Assembly: GCA_039975755.1 (NCBI GenBank)
Contig: JBDWGM010000007.1
Coordinates: forward strand, 1 to 30,752
Direction: 5' to 3'
Length of the DNA: 30,752 nt
Source: JABSSA01 sp039975755
GTDB lineage: Bacteria > Pseudomonadota > Alphaproteobacteria > Rhodobacterales > Rhodobacteraceae
The position numbers and the translations under genes were made by a program. The notes below the pieces were generated by a model. It was not told where the DNA came from. It saw nothing but the letters and a program-made list of their open reading frames with translations, and searched no databases. Positions 24,164 through 30,752 of this stretch are shown here, piece by piece (the first letter of the stretch is position 1; each line of letters opens with the position of its first letter).

Positions 24164-25069
24164 TTAGGACGCGGCGATGTCTTTTTTGAGAATGTCGCAT
24201 GTCGCTTGGGCGAGATCGCTGGAGCATTGGCCAGATTTTCGGATATGGCCGAAGGCAAGCGCCATATGGGTTTCGACATAGACCTTCCAAAAGGTTTCGT
24301 CTTTTGGGCTGCTTGGAATGCGCAATTCCCAAAACGCGAAAACTTCGTCTGGTGTGTACGATTTAAATGTGCGCCAATCTCCCAGAATATCGGCCCCGGT
24401 ATCGTTCCCGTGCGGTGAAAAGTCATCGCCTGTTGACCAGTCCCGAGGGTCATCAAGAATGTCGCGTGCGGCTTGAGGGGTTTTGGTCCAATCGATCTCG
24501 AGCAGGTCCCAAGGGTCGCGTAATTTTTGTCGTTCCTCATAATCGGTGCGCGCCTGTATCAAGGTCGCCCGCAAAACGTCTTGCGAGGGATATTGGCGGG
24601 CGCGGACGGATTTGACCCAATCCAAGAAACCGTCGATGTCAAACGAGTCTGTGGGTTTGATCCGTTGTCGCAGACCCCAATCCAAAGCTTCAATTGTGGT
24701 GTCGAATTCCGCTTCGAAGAACTCAGTCGTCAGGTCGCTTCTGATGGTCAAAACAAAGTCATTTGGATCAACCTCCAGCAGTGGAAACGTGATCGATATG
24801 TGTTTCTTTTTCCGCTCGAAGCGGACGGCGTGTTTTGCCTCAAGTTGAGCGAACCAACCGCCCCCAAGTGGAGTGTCCCGGTCGCCCGGAAGTAGAGCTA
24901 ACAAACTTTCATCAGTCACACTGCCAGGGCAAAGGAGCTTAAGTGTGATCTTTTCAACACCGGGGCCGAAATCGGGACAGTCTTGTAATATCAACGCCTC
25001 CAAGCCGCTTGAGGAGGAGCCGTAACTGCGGTTGGTTTTACATAAGATCACTAAATCCCTTAGCGCCAA
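24164..25069 (-). CDS. Hypothetical protein, C-terminus apparently interrupted by a stop
   Basis: The frame begins with a TTG at 25069. GGAGG lies 8 nt upstream inside the end of the M3 peptidase gene, 3 bases away, so the two are probably co-transcribed. The 301-residue product is acidic and Trp/Asp-rich (DPWDLLEIDWTKTPQAARDI, YTPDEVFAFWELRIPSSPKD, FWKVYVETHMALAFGHIRKS). I recognise no family or catalytic motif. After the TAA at 24164-24166 the same frame stays open for 29 codons (24074-24163) and reads like a natural tail (GWTHRDEWIKRATRYIDLLS, then PFHERN and a stop). This suggests a recent nonsense mutation, or readthrough. Confidence 0.7.
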   Translation of the reverse strand: MALRDLVILCKTNRSYGSSSSGLEALILQDCPDFGPGVEKITLKLLCPGSVTDESLLALLPGDRDTPLGGGWFAQLEAKHAVRFERKKKHISITFPLLEVDPNDFVLTIRSDLTTEFFEAEFDTTIEALDWGLRQRIKPTDSFDIDGFLDWVKSVRARQYPSQDVLRATLIQARTDYEERQKLRDPWDLLEIDWTKTPQAARDILDDPRDWSTGDDFSPHGNDTGADILGDWRTFKSYTPDEVFAFWELRIPSSPKDETFWKVYVETHMALAFGHIRKSGQCSSDLAQATCDILKKDIAAS

Positions 25070-25072
25070 TGG

Positions 25073-26887
25073 TCATCCCTCCATCGCCTCTAATTCGTCG
25101 ATGAAGCCTGAGATCATCGACAGGCCCTTGTCCCAGAACGCCGGGTCAGAGGCGTCTAGGCCGAAGGGGGCGAGCAGTTCTTTGTGGTGTTTGGAGCCAC
25201 CTGCCTTGAGCATGTCGAAATATTTGTCTTGGAAGCCCTCTGGGTTTTCTTCGTAGACCGCATAAAGCGCGTTCACGAGGCCGTCGCCAAAGGCGTAGGC
25301 ATAGACATAGAAGGGCGAGTGCACGAAATGCGGGATGTAGGCCCAGAAGTTTTCGTAGCCGTCCATAAATTCGAATGCGGGGCCGAGGCTTTCGCCTTGG
25401 ACGGACATCCAGAGTGCGCCGATGTCTTCGGGGGTGAGTTCGCCGCCGCGACGGGCCTCGTGTAGTTTGCATTCAAAGTCATAGAAGGCGATTTGGCGGA
25501 CAACGGTGTTGATCATGTCTTCGACTTTGCCGGCCAGCATGACTTTGCGTTGTGCGTCGTCTTTGGCGCCGTCGAGCATGCGGCGGAAGGTGAGCATTTC
25601 GCCAAAGACGGATGCGGTTTCGGCCAGTGTCAGCGGGGTCGAGGACAGCATTTCGCCTTGTTCGGCGGCCAGCACCTGATGCACGCCGTGGCCCAGTTCG
25701 TGGGCCAATGTCATCACATCGCGGGGTTTGCCCAGATAGTTCAGCATCACGTAGGGGTGGACGTTGGTCACGGTGGGGTGGGCAAAGGCGCCCGGGGCTT
25801 TGCCGGGTTTCACCGGGGCGTCGATCCAGCCTTTGGTGAAGAACGGCTCGGCGATGTCGGCCATGCGCGGATCAAAGGCGGCGTAGGCGCTCATCACTGT
25901 TTCTTGGGCTTGGTCCCACGGCACTTGTGTTGGGTCCTCCATGGGGAGGGGGGCGTTGCGGTCCCAGACTTGCATCACGTCGAGCCCCAGCCATTTGCGT
26001 TTCAGTTCGTAATAGCGGTGGCTGAGTTTGGGATAGGCTTTGACAACTGCGTCGCGCAGGGCTTCGACCACTTCGGGTTCGACCTGATTGGACAGGTGAC
26101 GGCCGGTTTGGGCGGTTGGCATATTGCGCCAGCGGTCCATGATTTCTTTTTCCTTGGCTTGCGTGTTGTGCACACGGGCAAAGGTTTTGATGTTTTCGCC
26201 AAGGACGGTTGCGACTTCGCGCGCGGCGGTTTCGCGTTTGCTGCGATCGGGGTCGGTCAGGAAATTCAGCGTGGCTTCGATGTTGAGCGGCTGGCCGTCG
26301 ATGTCAAAGGACAGGCCTGCGATGGTTTCGTCAAACAGGCGTTCCCACGCATCGCCAACGACGCCGAGATCGTGCATGAGTTTTTCGATTTCGTCAGACA
26401 GTTGGTGGGGTTTCATGGCGCGGATGCGATCAAAGATCGGTTTGTAGCGGGCCAAGTCCGCTTGTTGGGTCAGCAGGCCGTCTAAGTGATCGTCTTCGAG
26501 GCGGTTGATTTCCAGCGTGAAGAACACCAGCGGCGTGGTGAAGTTGGTGATTTTTTCCTGCAGGTCGGACATGAATTTGGCGCGATCCGCATCGGTGGTT
26601 TGCTGATAATAGCGCAGACCGGCAAAGGACATGATGCGCCCGGCGACTTGGTTGATTTTTTCGTTGCGCAAGATGCAGTTCATTAGTCCGGGCGCGTCGA
26701 GCGTGTGCAGGTTGTTTTCGTAATCGGCTGCAAAATCGGCGCAGGCTGTTTCGAGCCATTCCAAATCACGAGTCAATTCCGGCGCGTCTTCCCCTGTGTA
26801 GAGATCGTCGAGGTTCCATTCCGGTAGATTGCCCAGATTGTCGGACCCCGTGTCGGTGTGTGCGTCGAAAGTTGGTCGTTTGATCAT
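25073..26887 (-). CDS. pepF: M3-family oligoendopeptidase F
   Basis: This is a cytoplasmic zinc metallopeptidase that trims oligopeptides. The frame opens at 26980, but the ATG at 26887 (AAGGAT upstream) gives the expected N-terminus MIKRPTFDAHTDTGSDNLGN with PEWNLDDLY, as in alphaproteobacterial PepF. The 604-residue product has the zinc motif HELGH at H396-H400 (TLAHELGHGVHQVLA). A downstream glutamate lies in TLAETASVFGEML, and the catalytic-domain tail is YIPHFVHSPFYVYAYAFGDG. The gene is visibly richer in GC at third codon positions than its neighbours. A hypothetical gene follows closely on the same strand. Confidence 0.95.
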   Translation of the reverse strand: MIKRPTFDAHTDTGSDNLGNLPEWNLDDLYTGEDAPELTRDLEWLETACADFAADYENNLHTLDAPGLMNCILRNEKINQVAGRIMSFAGLRYYQQTTDADRAKFMSDLQEKITNFTTPLVFFTLEINRLEDDHLDGLLTQQADLARYKPIFDRIRAMKPHQLSDEIEKLMHDLGVVGDAWERLFDETIAGLSFDIDGQPLNIEATLNFLTDPDRSKRETAAREVATVLGENIKTFARVHNTQAKEKEIMDRWRNMPTAQTGRHLSNQVEPEVVEALRDAVVKAYPKLSHRYYELKRKWLGLDVMQVWDRNAPLPMEDPTQVPWDQAQETVMSAYAAFDPRMADIAEPFFTKGWIDAPVKPGKAPGAFAHPTVTNVHPYVMLNYLGKPRDVMTLAHELGHGVHQVLAAEQGEMLSSTPLTLAETASVFGEMLTFRRMLDGAKDDAQRKVMLAGKVEDMINTVVRQIAFYDFECKLHEARRGGELTPEDIGALWMSVQGESLGPAFEFMDGYENFWAYIPHFVHSPFYVYAYAFGDGLVNALYAVYEENPEGFQDKYFDMLKAGGSKHHKELLAPFGLDASDPAFWDKGLSMISGFIDELEAMEG

Positions 26888-27229
26888 TGCGCGTATCCTT
26901 GATGCTTTGTCTGATGAAGTAGGGGGTGAACTGGGCAAAGTGCAAGCTGTCCACGCAGGTTGTAGGGCAATAGAGTGCATTTTCTTGCGAAAATTTCATC
27001 AATTCGAGTTGTGACGTCGTATTTGCGCTGCCCATGGGGGATAGGAGTGAGGGATGGGACAGGGGACGGACGCTGTTTTCGCTGCGCGAAAAGACGCCCC
27101 GCCCGCCGTCCCTTAGGCGGCTGACAGGTGTGGAAAGTTGAGGACCTTTGACCCGATGTGTTGGGGTTTGTGACTCCTATCAACGCGCCCCGCAATACAG
27201 ACCCAAACATCAAACATTCCTGACCCAGA

Positions 27230-27309
27230 CCGGACATCGACCGTGGCCAGCCGCGATGACTGCTTTGCGGGACAAAGCGCCACTTCGCTGCGGTTGGGCT
27301 AATGTCCGG
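27230..27309. repeat. 80-nt imperfect palindrome
   Basis: CCGGACAT (27230-27237) pairs with ATGTCCGG (27302-27309). Inside, GCCGC pairs with GCGGT and a perfect hairpin GCTTTG-CGGGA-CAAAGC lies at 27262-27278. It is an extended stem-loop outside any gene, of the kind seen in dispersed REP-like elements or small RNAs. Confidence 0.45.
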
Positions 27310-27375
27310 CTTTAAGAGCCTAAGACCAGCGGTGTTGCTTATGGGTCGCGAACCGATGGCCTGCAAAATCCGCGA

Positions 27376-27402
27376 AGCCAAAGATGCACAGCAACTTTGG
27401 CT
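27376..27402 (-). terminator. Hairpin after the SPFH gene
   Basis: AGCCAAAG pairs with CTTTGGCT over 8 bp around an 11-nt loop, starting about 24 bases beyond the stop of the minus-strand SPFH gene. The trailing bases on that strand include a short T run (GGATTTTG) rather than an immediate one, so termination is plausible but not certain. Confidence 0.45.
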
Positions 27403-27426
27403 CTTCCATTCTGGGAGTGCTATGCA

Positions 27427-28287
27427 TCAGGTGCCGGCAGGGATAACGATTTGAGCCTTTTGATCACCTGAGAGAACAACCATGAGGTTTGAAGCCAATG
27501 CGGCGCGTTGGTCGTCATTGAGTTGGTCGATTTCGCGAGTTTCGAGCTGGCGCAAGGCAGTTTCGACAAGGCCAACTGCACCTTCCACAATGGCTTCGCG
27601 CGCATCCAGAAGAGCATCAGCCTGTTGGCGCTGCAACATGGCAGAAGCAACTTCCGGCGCATAGGCCAGATGGGTGAGGCGGGCTTCGACTATTTCGACA
27701 CCGGCCTCTTCGACGCGAGCCTGAAGGGTTTGTTTGAGCGCTTCGGCGATCTCAGTAGGATGACCCAGAAGGGTTAAGCCGCCGAGTTCCTTGTCGCGTG
27801 CTCCGCCGTATGGGTAAGAACTGGCCAAACCACGAATTGCAGCTTCGCCCTGCATCGCGACAAATTCGACGGCATTGTCAACACCAAAGACTGAGGAAGC
27901 AGGGCGGGTTACCCGCCAGACAATGACGCCGGCGATTTCAATGGGGTTACCAGTAGCGTCGTTCACCTTGCTTTGAGTACTTTCAAAGTTGCGTAGGCGC
28001 AGGCTGACGCTTTGGCGTCCTACAAAGATGGGTATAGTCCAGCGCAGACCCCAAGACTTATCAGTGCCAACGTAGTTCCCCAGAAATGTCAGGACTTTCG
28101 CCGTATTGGGTTGGATCAAATAAAAGCCAGTCAGGGAAATCCCGGACAGGATTAAAACGAGTAGCGGGACAATAACTGCCCTCTCAGTCAGCAACATCGG
28201 CAATGCAATAAAATTGACGAAGACTAGGACTGTAGCAACAACATAGCCTGTAACAGATACAGGGTGGCGCTCATCAATGGATTTCAC
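27427..28287 (-). CDS. SPFH/band-7 domain membrane protein
   Basis: The open frame reaches a TTG at 28344, but the GTG at 28287 has AGGAG 7 nt upstream and is preferred (286 residues). Two adjacent hydrophobic helices (~11-32 and 37-57) anchor it. An SPFH (stomatin/prohibitin/flotillin/HflK) domain follows (~60-215: GNYVGTDKSWGLRWTIPIFV, GNPIEIAGVIVWRVT, VDNAVEFVAMQGEAAIRGLA). A helical tail contains LQARVEEAGVEIVEARLTHL and MLQRQQADALLDAREAIVEG. Such proteins form membrane-associated oligomeric scaffolds. No NfeD-type protease partner is adjacent. The identity beyond the superfamily is not assigned. Confidence 0.88.
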   Translation of the reverse strand: MKSIDERHPVSVTGYVVATVLVFVNFIALPMLLTERAVIVPLLVLILSGISLTGFYLIQPNTAKVLTFLGNYVGTDKSWGLRWTIPIFVGRQSVSLRLRNFESTQSKVNDATGNPIEIAGVIVWRVTRPASSVFGVDNAVEFVAMQGEAAIRGLASSYPYGGARDKELGGLTLLGHPTEIAEALKQTLQARVEEAGVEIVEARLTHLAYAPEVASAMLQRQQADALLDAREAIVEGAVGLVETALRQLETREIDQLNDDQRAALASNLMVVLSGDQKAQIVIPAGT

Positions 28288-28452
28288 CAAGGCTCTCCTA
28301 CTTGAGTGAGAAAACCATCGTAAGCGTGGTGCCTCATTCTTCAAGAGTTTGGGCCAAATTTCCTACGTTGGCGGCCGGGCGCAGAGATAACGCTCTATTT
28401 TGGAGGAGCGCGAAAGCAAAATTGGACAAGCATCTATAGCTGCCGTTCGCCA

Positions 28453-28503
28453 CAATGCCGAGAACAAGTAAAGTTGGGCTTTAACTTGCGGTTCTCTGCA
28501 TTG
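28453..28503. repeat. 51-nt near-perfect hairpin in a non-coding gap
   Basis: The arms pair as CAATGC/GCATTG (28453-28458 with 28498-28503), GAGAAC/GTTCTC (28460-28465 with 28491-28496), AAGT/ACTT (28466-28469 with 28484-28487) and AAAG/CTTT (28470-28473 with 28479-28482). There is one mismatch, two small bulges and a 5-nt loop TTGGG. About 20 base pairs form in total. It lies between the divergent SPFH and kinase-like genes, where 28345-28651 holds no other supported feature. Confidence 0.6.
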
Positions 28504-28651
28504 CAGCGCGTTCTCGTAGCATGGAGGGCTGCTCTGCGGACTTAAGTGTGAATTCGCTGCACCTACGCCAATGGCTGCTTTCGCGGGGTGGGATTGTAAT
28601 CTCAGGCGTTTAGCGCATTAACTTAAAGCTTCCGTTACAGGTAAATGTCGA

Positions 28652-29179
28652 ATGCAACTAATCTATCTTCATGGGCCTCCAGCAGTCGGAAAATTGACTG
28701 TTGCTAAGCATTTGGTTGAGATCACCGGCGCGCGCTTGTTCGACAATCATGTTGCGATCGACCTCGCGCGATCCGTTCTGAATTTTGAAGAGGATGGCTT
28801 CTGGGAGCTTGTTACGCGTACCCGGCTTTTAGTGCTTGAGGCAGCGGCGCAGCAGAACATACCTTTGGTCGTTATGGCCTCCTGCTATTCGGACGAAGAA
28901 GATAGAGAAACGCTCGAAGCTTACGAAGAAACCTTGAACCGTTTCGATGCGACAATCCTACCGGTATTTCTACAATGCTCGTTTGAAGAAATGCGAAACA
29001 GAGTCACAAACCCGGATCGGAAAGAACGTCGAAAGATCTCTACCGAGCTAGATTTGGAGCGCTTTGTCAGCGAAACGGTATGTACGCCAATACCACGGGA
29101 GAATTGTTTGGAGCTGAGTAACGACACTGTATTTCCGATGGAAACGGCAGAGAGAATCCGCGCGCACTTCGATCTTTGA
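28652..29179 (+). CDS. P-loop NTPase, small-molecule-kinase-like
   Basis: This 175-residue protein opens with a Walker A motif GPPAVGKLT (8-16). A shikimate/adenylate-kinase-like layout follows: ARLFDNHVAIDLARSV (substrate region), PLVVMASCYSD (Walker-B-like strand), and a lid-like segment NPDRKERRKIS (~119-129). It fits the AAA_33/CPT-like small kinases of unknown substrate found scattered in bacteria. No signal or membrane segment is present. It is a single gene next to the IS element, and its AT-richer codon use suggests it could be acquired. Confidence 0.75.
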   Translation: MQLIYLHGPPAVGKLTVAKHLVEITGARLFDNHVAIDLARSVLNFEEDGFWELVTRTRLLVLEAAAQQNIPLVVMASCYSDEEDRETLEAYEETLNRFDATILPVFLQCSFEEMRNRVTNPDRKERRKISTELDLERFVSETVCTPIPRENCLELSNDTVFPMETAERIRAHFDL

Positions 29180-29413
29180 TCGGACTGAAGTCCAAACTTG
29201 CGTTACTTCTTCTGATTGCAGACGTTCATTTGCTGAGCAGCATTGATCGACATGGGCTCGAAGCGGACGTTCACCGCATCGCGGCTTTCGCCAATAAGAC
29301 CATTTGCGGGAATGCTGTTTTACTGTGACACCGCTCTATGCCCCAATTCTGCGGCGCGGCACCAACCGTCTCGAAGGCCTTGTGCTTGCCAAGAGCGGCC
29401 CTTAGCGGATGAG

Positions 29414-29428
29414 GTGGGTGGCTCCTGC
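29414..29428 (+). repeat. IS left subterminal inverted repeat
   Basis: GTGGGTGGCTCCTGC is the exact reverse complement of 30735-30749. Bases 29415-29426 are also the exact complement of the transposase ribosome-binding region at 29487-29498. Confidence 0.9.
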
Positions 29429-29486
29429 TCCACCGGCATCCAATGTGCCAAAGTGCCAAAGTGCAGTTGTCATCGACTGCTGGGAA

Positions 29487-29498
29487 AGGAGCCACCCA
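29487..29498 (+). promoter_or_regulatory. Transposase ribosome-binding site inside a third repeat copy
   Basis: AGGAGCCACCCA directly abuts the ATG at 29499 and supplies its Shine-Dalgarno (AAAGGAG, 8 nt before the ATG). It is identical to 12 bases of the right inverted repeat and perfectly complementary to the left one. In a transcript entering from outside the element, the two would form a 12-bp stem that hides the ribosome-binding site. Confidence 0.7.
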
Positions 29499-30518
29499 AT
29501 GACAGTAAAGACCGTAGGCCTGGATTTGGCCAAGGACGTTTTTCAAGTGCACTGCGTTTCGGCCACAGGACGCAAAATCATAAACAAGAAGATCAAACGC
29601 GCAAAGCTGTTGGCGTTCTTCGAGACACAGCCACGCTGTGTCGTGGGCATGGAGGCTTGCGGTTCATCCCATCATTGGGGGCGCGAGTTGAAGAAGCTCG
29701 GCCATGACGTTCGGCTCATGCCAGCAGCCTATGTCAAACCCTATGTGAAGCGCGGCAAGACCGATGCGGCTGATGCCGAAGCGATCTGCGAAGCAGTGCG
29801 CCGCCCAACCATGCGTTTCGTCGAAATCAAGTCTGAAGACCAACAAGCTGTGCTTGCTATCCATCGCGCACGCGACCTCGTCGTCCGCCAGCGCACTCAG
29901 GTTATGAATATGATCCGCAGTATCCTTCGCGAGTTCGGGCACATATTACCAACGGGTATAGAAGCTGTATCGAAGTTTGCCCGAGAACACGGAACCGAAG
30001 AGCAGTTAGGAATGCCCGAGATCGCAGACGGCATTCTCGGGGTAATGTGTCATCAGCTGAATGGCCTCAATGCGCGGATCGACGGACTGACCAAGTTGAT
30101 TGAACAGCACGCATGGCTGGATGCCGATGCGCGTCGGTTGATGCGCATGCCGGGGGTCGGGCCGATCACAGCCTCGGCCGTTGTTGCGACCATCGGAGAT
30201 GCAAAACAGTTCGAAACTGGACGCGATCTGGCAGCTTGGCTGGGCCTCACACCGCTGAACAAATCCAGCGGTGGCAAGGAACGTCTCGGGCGCATTACTA
30301 AGAAAGGCGACAGGTACATCCGCAAGCTTTTGATTGTCGGTATGACATCAAGGGCGATCATGGCGAGGAACAAGCCCGAAAAGGCTGACATCTGGACCGC
30401 GAAATTACTCGACCAGAAACCCTTCAGGCTGGCGACCGTCGCCATGGCCAATAAATCCGCCCGGATCATCTGGGCGATCCTGACGAAAGGAGAAGAATAC
30501 CGGCAGCCGATCGTTTGA
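29499..30518 (+). CDS. IS110/IS1111-family transposase (RuvC-like DEDD plus serine recombinase)
   Basis: The ATG at 29499 gives a 339-residue protein starting MTVKTVGLDLAKDVFQVH; the open frame upstream lies in the element's left non-coding region. The N-terminal DEDD_Tnp_IS110 domain (~5-150) keeps its acidic residues: D9 in GLDLAK, E52 in GMEACGSSHHW, and D89 with D92 in KTDAADAEA. The C-terminal Transposase_20 domain (~212-300) has MPGVGPITASAVVA and the presumed catalytic serine in NKSSGGKERLG (S256/S257). Length is normal and no frameshift is visible, so it is probably active. Such enzymes excise the element as a circle and integrate it at a site chosen by a bridge RNA. Confidence 0.96.
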   Translation: MTVKTVGLDLAKDVFQVHCVSATGRKIINKKIKRAKLLAFFETQPRCVVGMEACGSSHHWGRELKKLGHDVRLMPAAYVKPYVKRGKTDAADAEAICEAVRRPTMRFVEIKSEDQQAVLAIHRARDLVVRQRTQVMNMIRSILREFGHILPTGIEAVSKFAREHGTEEQLGMPEIADGILGVMCHQLNGLNARIDGLTKLIEQHAWLDADARRLMRMPGVGPITASAVVATIGDAKQFETGRDLAAWLGLTPLNKSSGGKERLGRITKKGDRYIRKLLIVGMTSRAIMARNKPEKADIWTAKLLDQKPFRLATVAMANKSARIIWAILTKGEEYRQPIV

Positions 30519-30539
30519 TCCTGCCCAGAGATGCAAGAC

Positions 30540-30734
30540 GCTTGATGTGATGATGCGAAACGAAGTCAACCAAGAGTAAGGACACTCCGACCAATGTCAC
30601 GGCCCTCAGAGGTCGTTTAGCCGATAGGAACCTTACTCGCGGAACTCATCATGGCCAGTGGCAACCGCCACGTAAACAGGCCGGACACACGACTGTACTG
30701 ACAGACCGTCGCAATTACAAAAATCGCTTGCAAT
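30540..30734 (+). ncRNA. Candidate IS110 bridge RNA
   Basis: The ~230 bases between the transposase stop and the right repeat carry no gene but strong RNA structure. GAGTAAGG (30574-30581) pairs perfectly with CCTTACTC (30631-30638) around a 49-nt loop with an inner CGACC/GGTCG stem. A second hairpin GTGGC-AACC-GCCAC (30658-30671) sits inside GGCC/GGCC arms. In IS1111-type elements the 3' non-coding region encodes the bridge RNA, whose internal loops base-pair with target and donor DNA. The large loop fits a target-binding loop and contains CGGCCCT (30600-30606), identical to the left junction (29396-29402). Exact ends are unknown. Confidence 0.55.
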
Positions 30735-30749
30735 GCAGGAGCCACCCAC
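30735..30749 (+). repeat. IS right subterminal inverted repeat
   Basis: GCAGGAGCCACCCAC is the exact reverse complement of 29414-29428. Three bases (ACA) remain in the window after it, which would fit the short right tail seen in IS1111-type elements. Confidence 0.9.
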
Positions 30750-30752
30750 ACA

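Larger units (their letters stand above)
26888..27426. other. Intergenic region with structured elements
   Basis: No gene is supported across about 540 bases. It holds the upstream region of pepF and a 7-bp hairpin TTTTCGC-TGC-GCGAAAA at 27076-27092. It also holds an ~80-nt inverted-repeat element (27230-27309) and a terminator-like hairpin (27376-27402). The pepF promoter is expected within the first ~150 bases. Confidence 0.5.
29403..30752 (+). mobile_element. IS110-family insertion sequence (IS1111-like)
   Basis: The element comprises a 15-bp subterminal inverted repeat at each end, a DEDD-type transposase gene and a long 3' non-coding region. Subterminal repeats with a long non-coding segment downstream of the transposase are features of the IS1111 subgroup. 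The left limit is inferred from a CT dinucleotide at 29401-29402 that could be the recombination core; the first certain element base is 29414. The right repeat ends at 30749, three bases before the window edge, so the right junction and flank are not seen. Confidence 0.85.

Noticed and set aside
23986..24540. 184-residue minus-strand frame
   Set aside because: It overlaps the hypothetical gene in another frame and has composition unlike a folded protein. The better reading of 24074-24163 is the continuation of the 24164-25069 frame.
25493..26485. 330-residue plus-strand frame
   Set aside because: It lies wholly antisense to the well-supported M3 peptidase gene and has Phe/Gly/His-rich composition typical of the reverse of a GC-rich coding strand.
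30617..30625. TTAGCCGAT in the loop resembling TTAGCGGAT at 29402-29410
   Set aside because: It has the same orientation as the element's left end, whereas a right-side guide should be the reverse complement. The 8-of-9 match is therefore not counted as guide evidence.

Overview
The window looks like chromosome of a marine alphaproteobacterium of the Rhodobacterales, Roseobacter group. The reasons are the hom-glpX-recJ neighbourhood, a VPLPA-type C-terminal sorting signal (typical of Rhodobacterales), an aa3-type cytochrome oxidase subunit I, an MttB-family methyltransferase, and moderate GC with AT-rich accessory patches. No plasmid, phage or CRISPR module is visible. The only intact mobile element is an IS110-family insertion at the right edge.

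Layout. 1-2.1 kb: tail of an MttB-like methyltransferase, then a coupled pair made of an H-NOX-like protein that has lost its heme ligand and an HNOBA-GGDEF diguanylate cyclase. 2.3-4.7 kb: a degraded small ORF, then a secreted PQQ-type sugar/sorbosone dehydrogenase overlapping a diheme cytochrome c, probably a periplasmic oxidation unit. 4.7-6.0 kb: gene-poor, partly very AT-rich, with one small membrane protein. 6.1-8.2 kb: a large exported protein of unknown function and tRNA-Glu. 8.3-13.6 kb (minus strand): a lipoprotein, hom, glpX, a VPLPA-CTERM protein and recJ. 13.7-15.3 kb: a TetR regulator with a palindromic operator at its own start, convergent with a pirin. 15.3-15.9 kb: a long rod-like RNA candidate and tRNA-Leu(GAG). 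16-20.3 kb: exported peptidoglycan-binding-domain protein, FrnE-type DsbA oxidoreductase, DUF2306-like membrane protein, membrane-anchored LytTR regulator, and lipB. 20.5-22.2 kb: ctaD with a strong terminator. 22.2-22.8 kb: non-coding, carrying four copies of a palindromic 14-mer and a GC-rich tandem repeat. 22.8-25.1 kb: MsrQ-like heme membrane protein, a small membrane protein, and a hypothetical protein whose reading frame continues past its stop. 25.1-28.3 kb: pepF-like M3 peptidase and an SPFH protein, separated by structured non-coding DNA. 28.3-30.75 kb: a 51-nt near-perfect hairpin, a P-loop kinase-like protein, and the IS110/IS1111-type element.

The most interesting region is the IS element. 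Its 15-bp subterminal inverted repeats flank an apparently intact DEDD/serine transposase. It has a 230-nt structured 3' non-coding region, a candidate bridge RNA. A loop of that RNA contains CGGCCCT, the same seven bases found at the left insertion junction and ending in a CT dinucleotide. A third repeat copy overlaps the transposase ribosome-binding site and could be masked by pairing with the left repeat. Other points worth a second look are the heme-less H-NOX pair, the rod-like RNA at 15.4 kb, the GAAAGCTGGCTTTC repeats and the interrupted C-terminus at 24.16 kb.

All identifications come from reading the sequence and from knowledge of the families. No database search was run.
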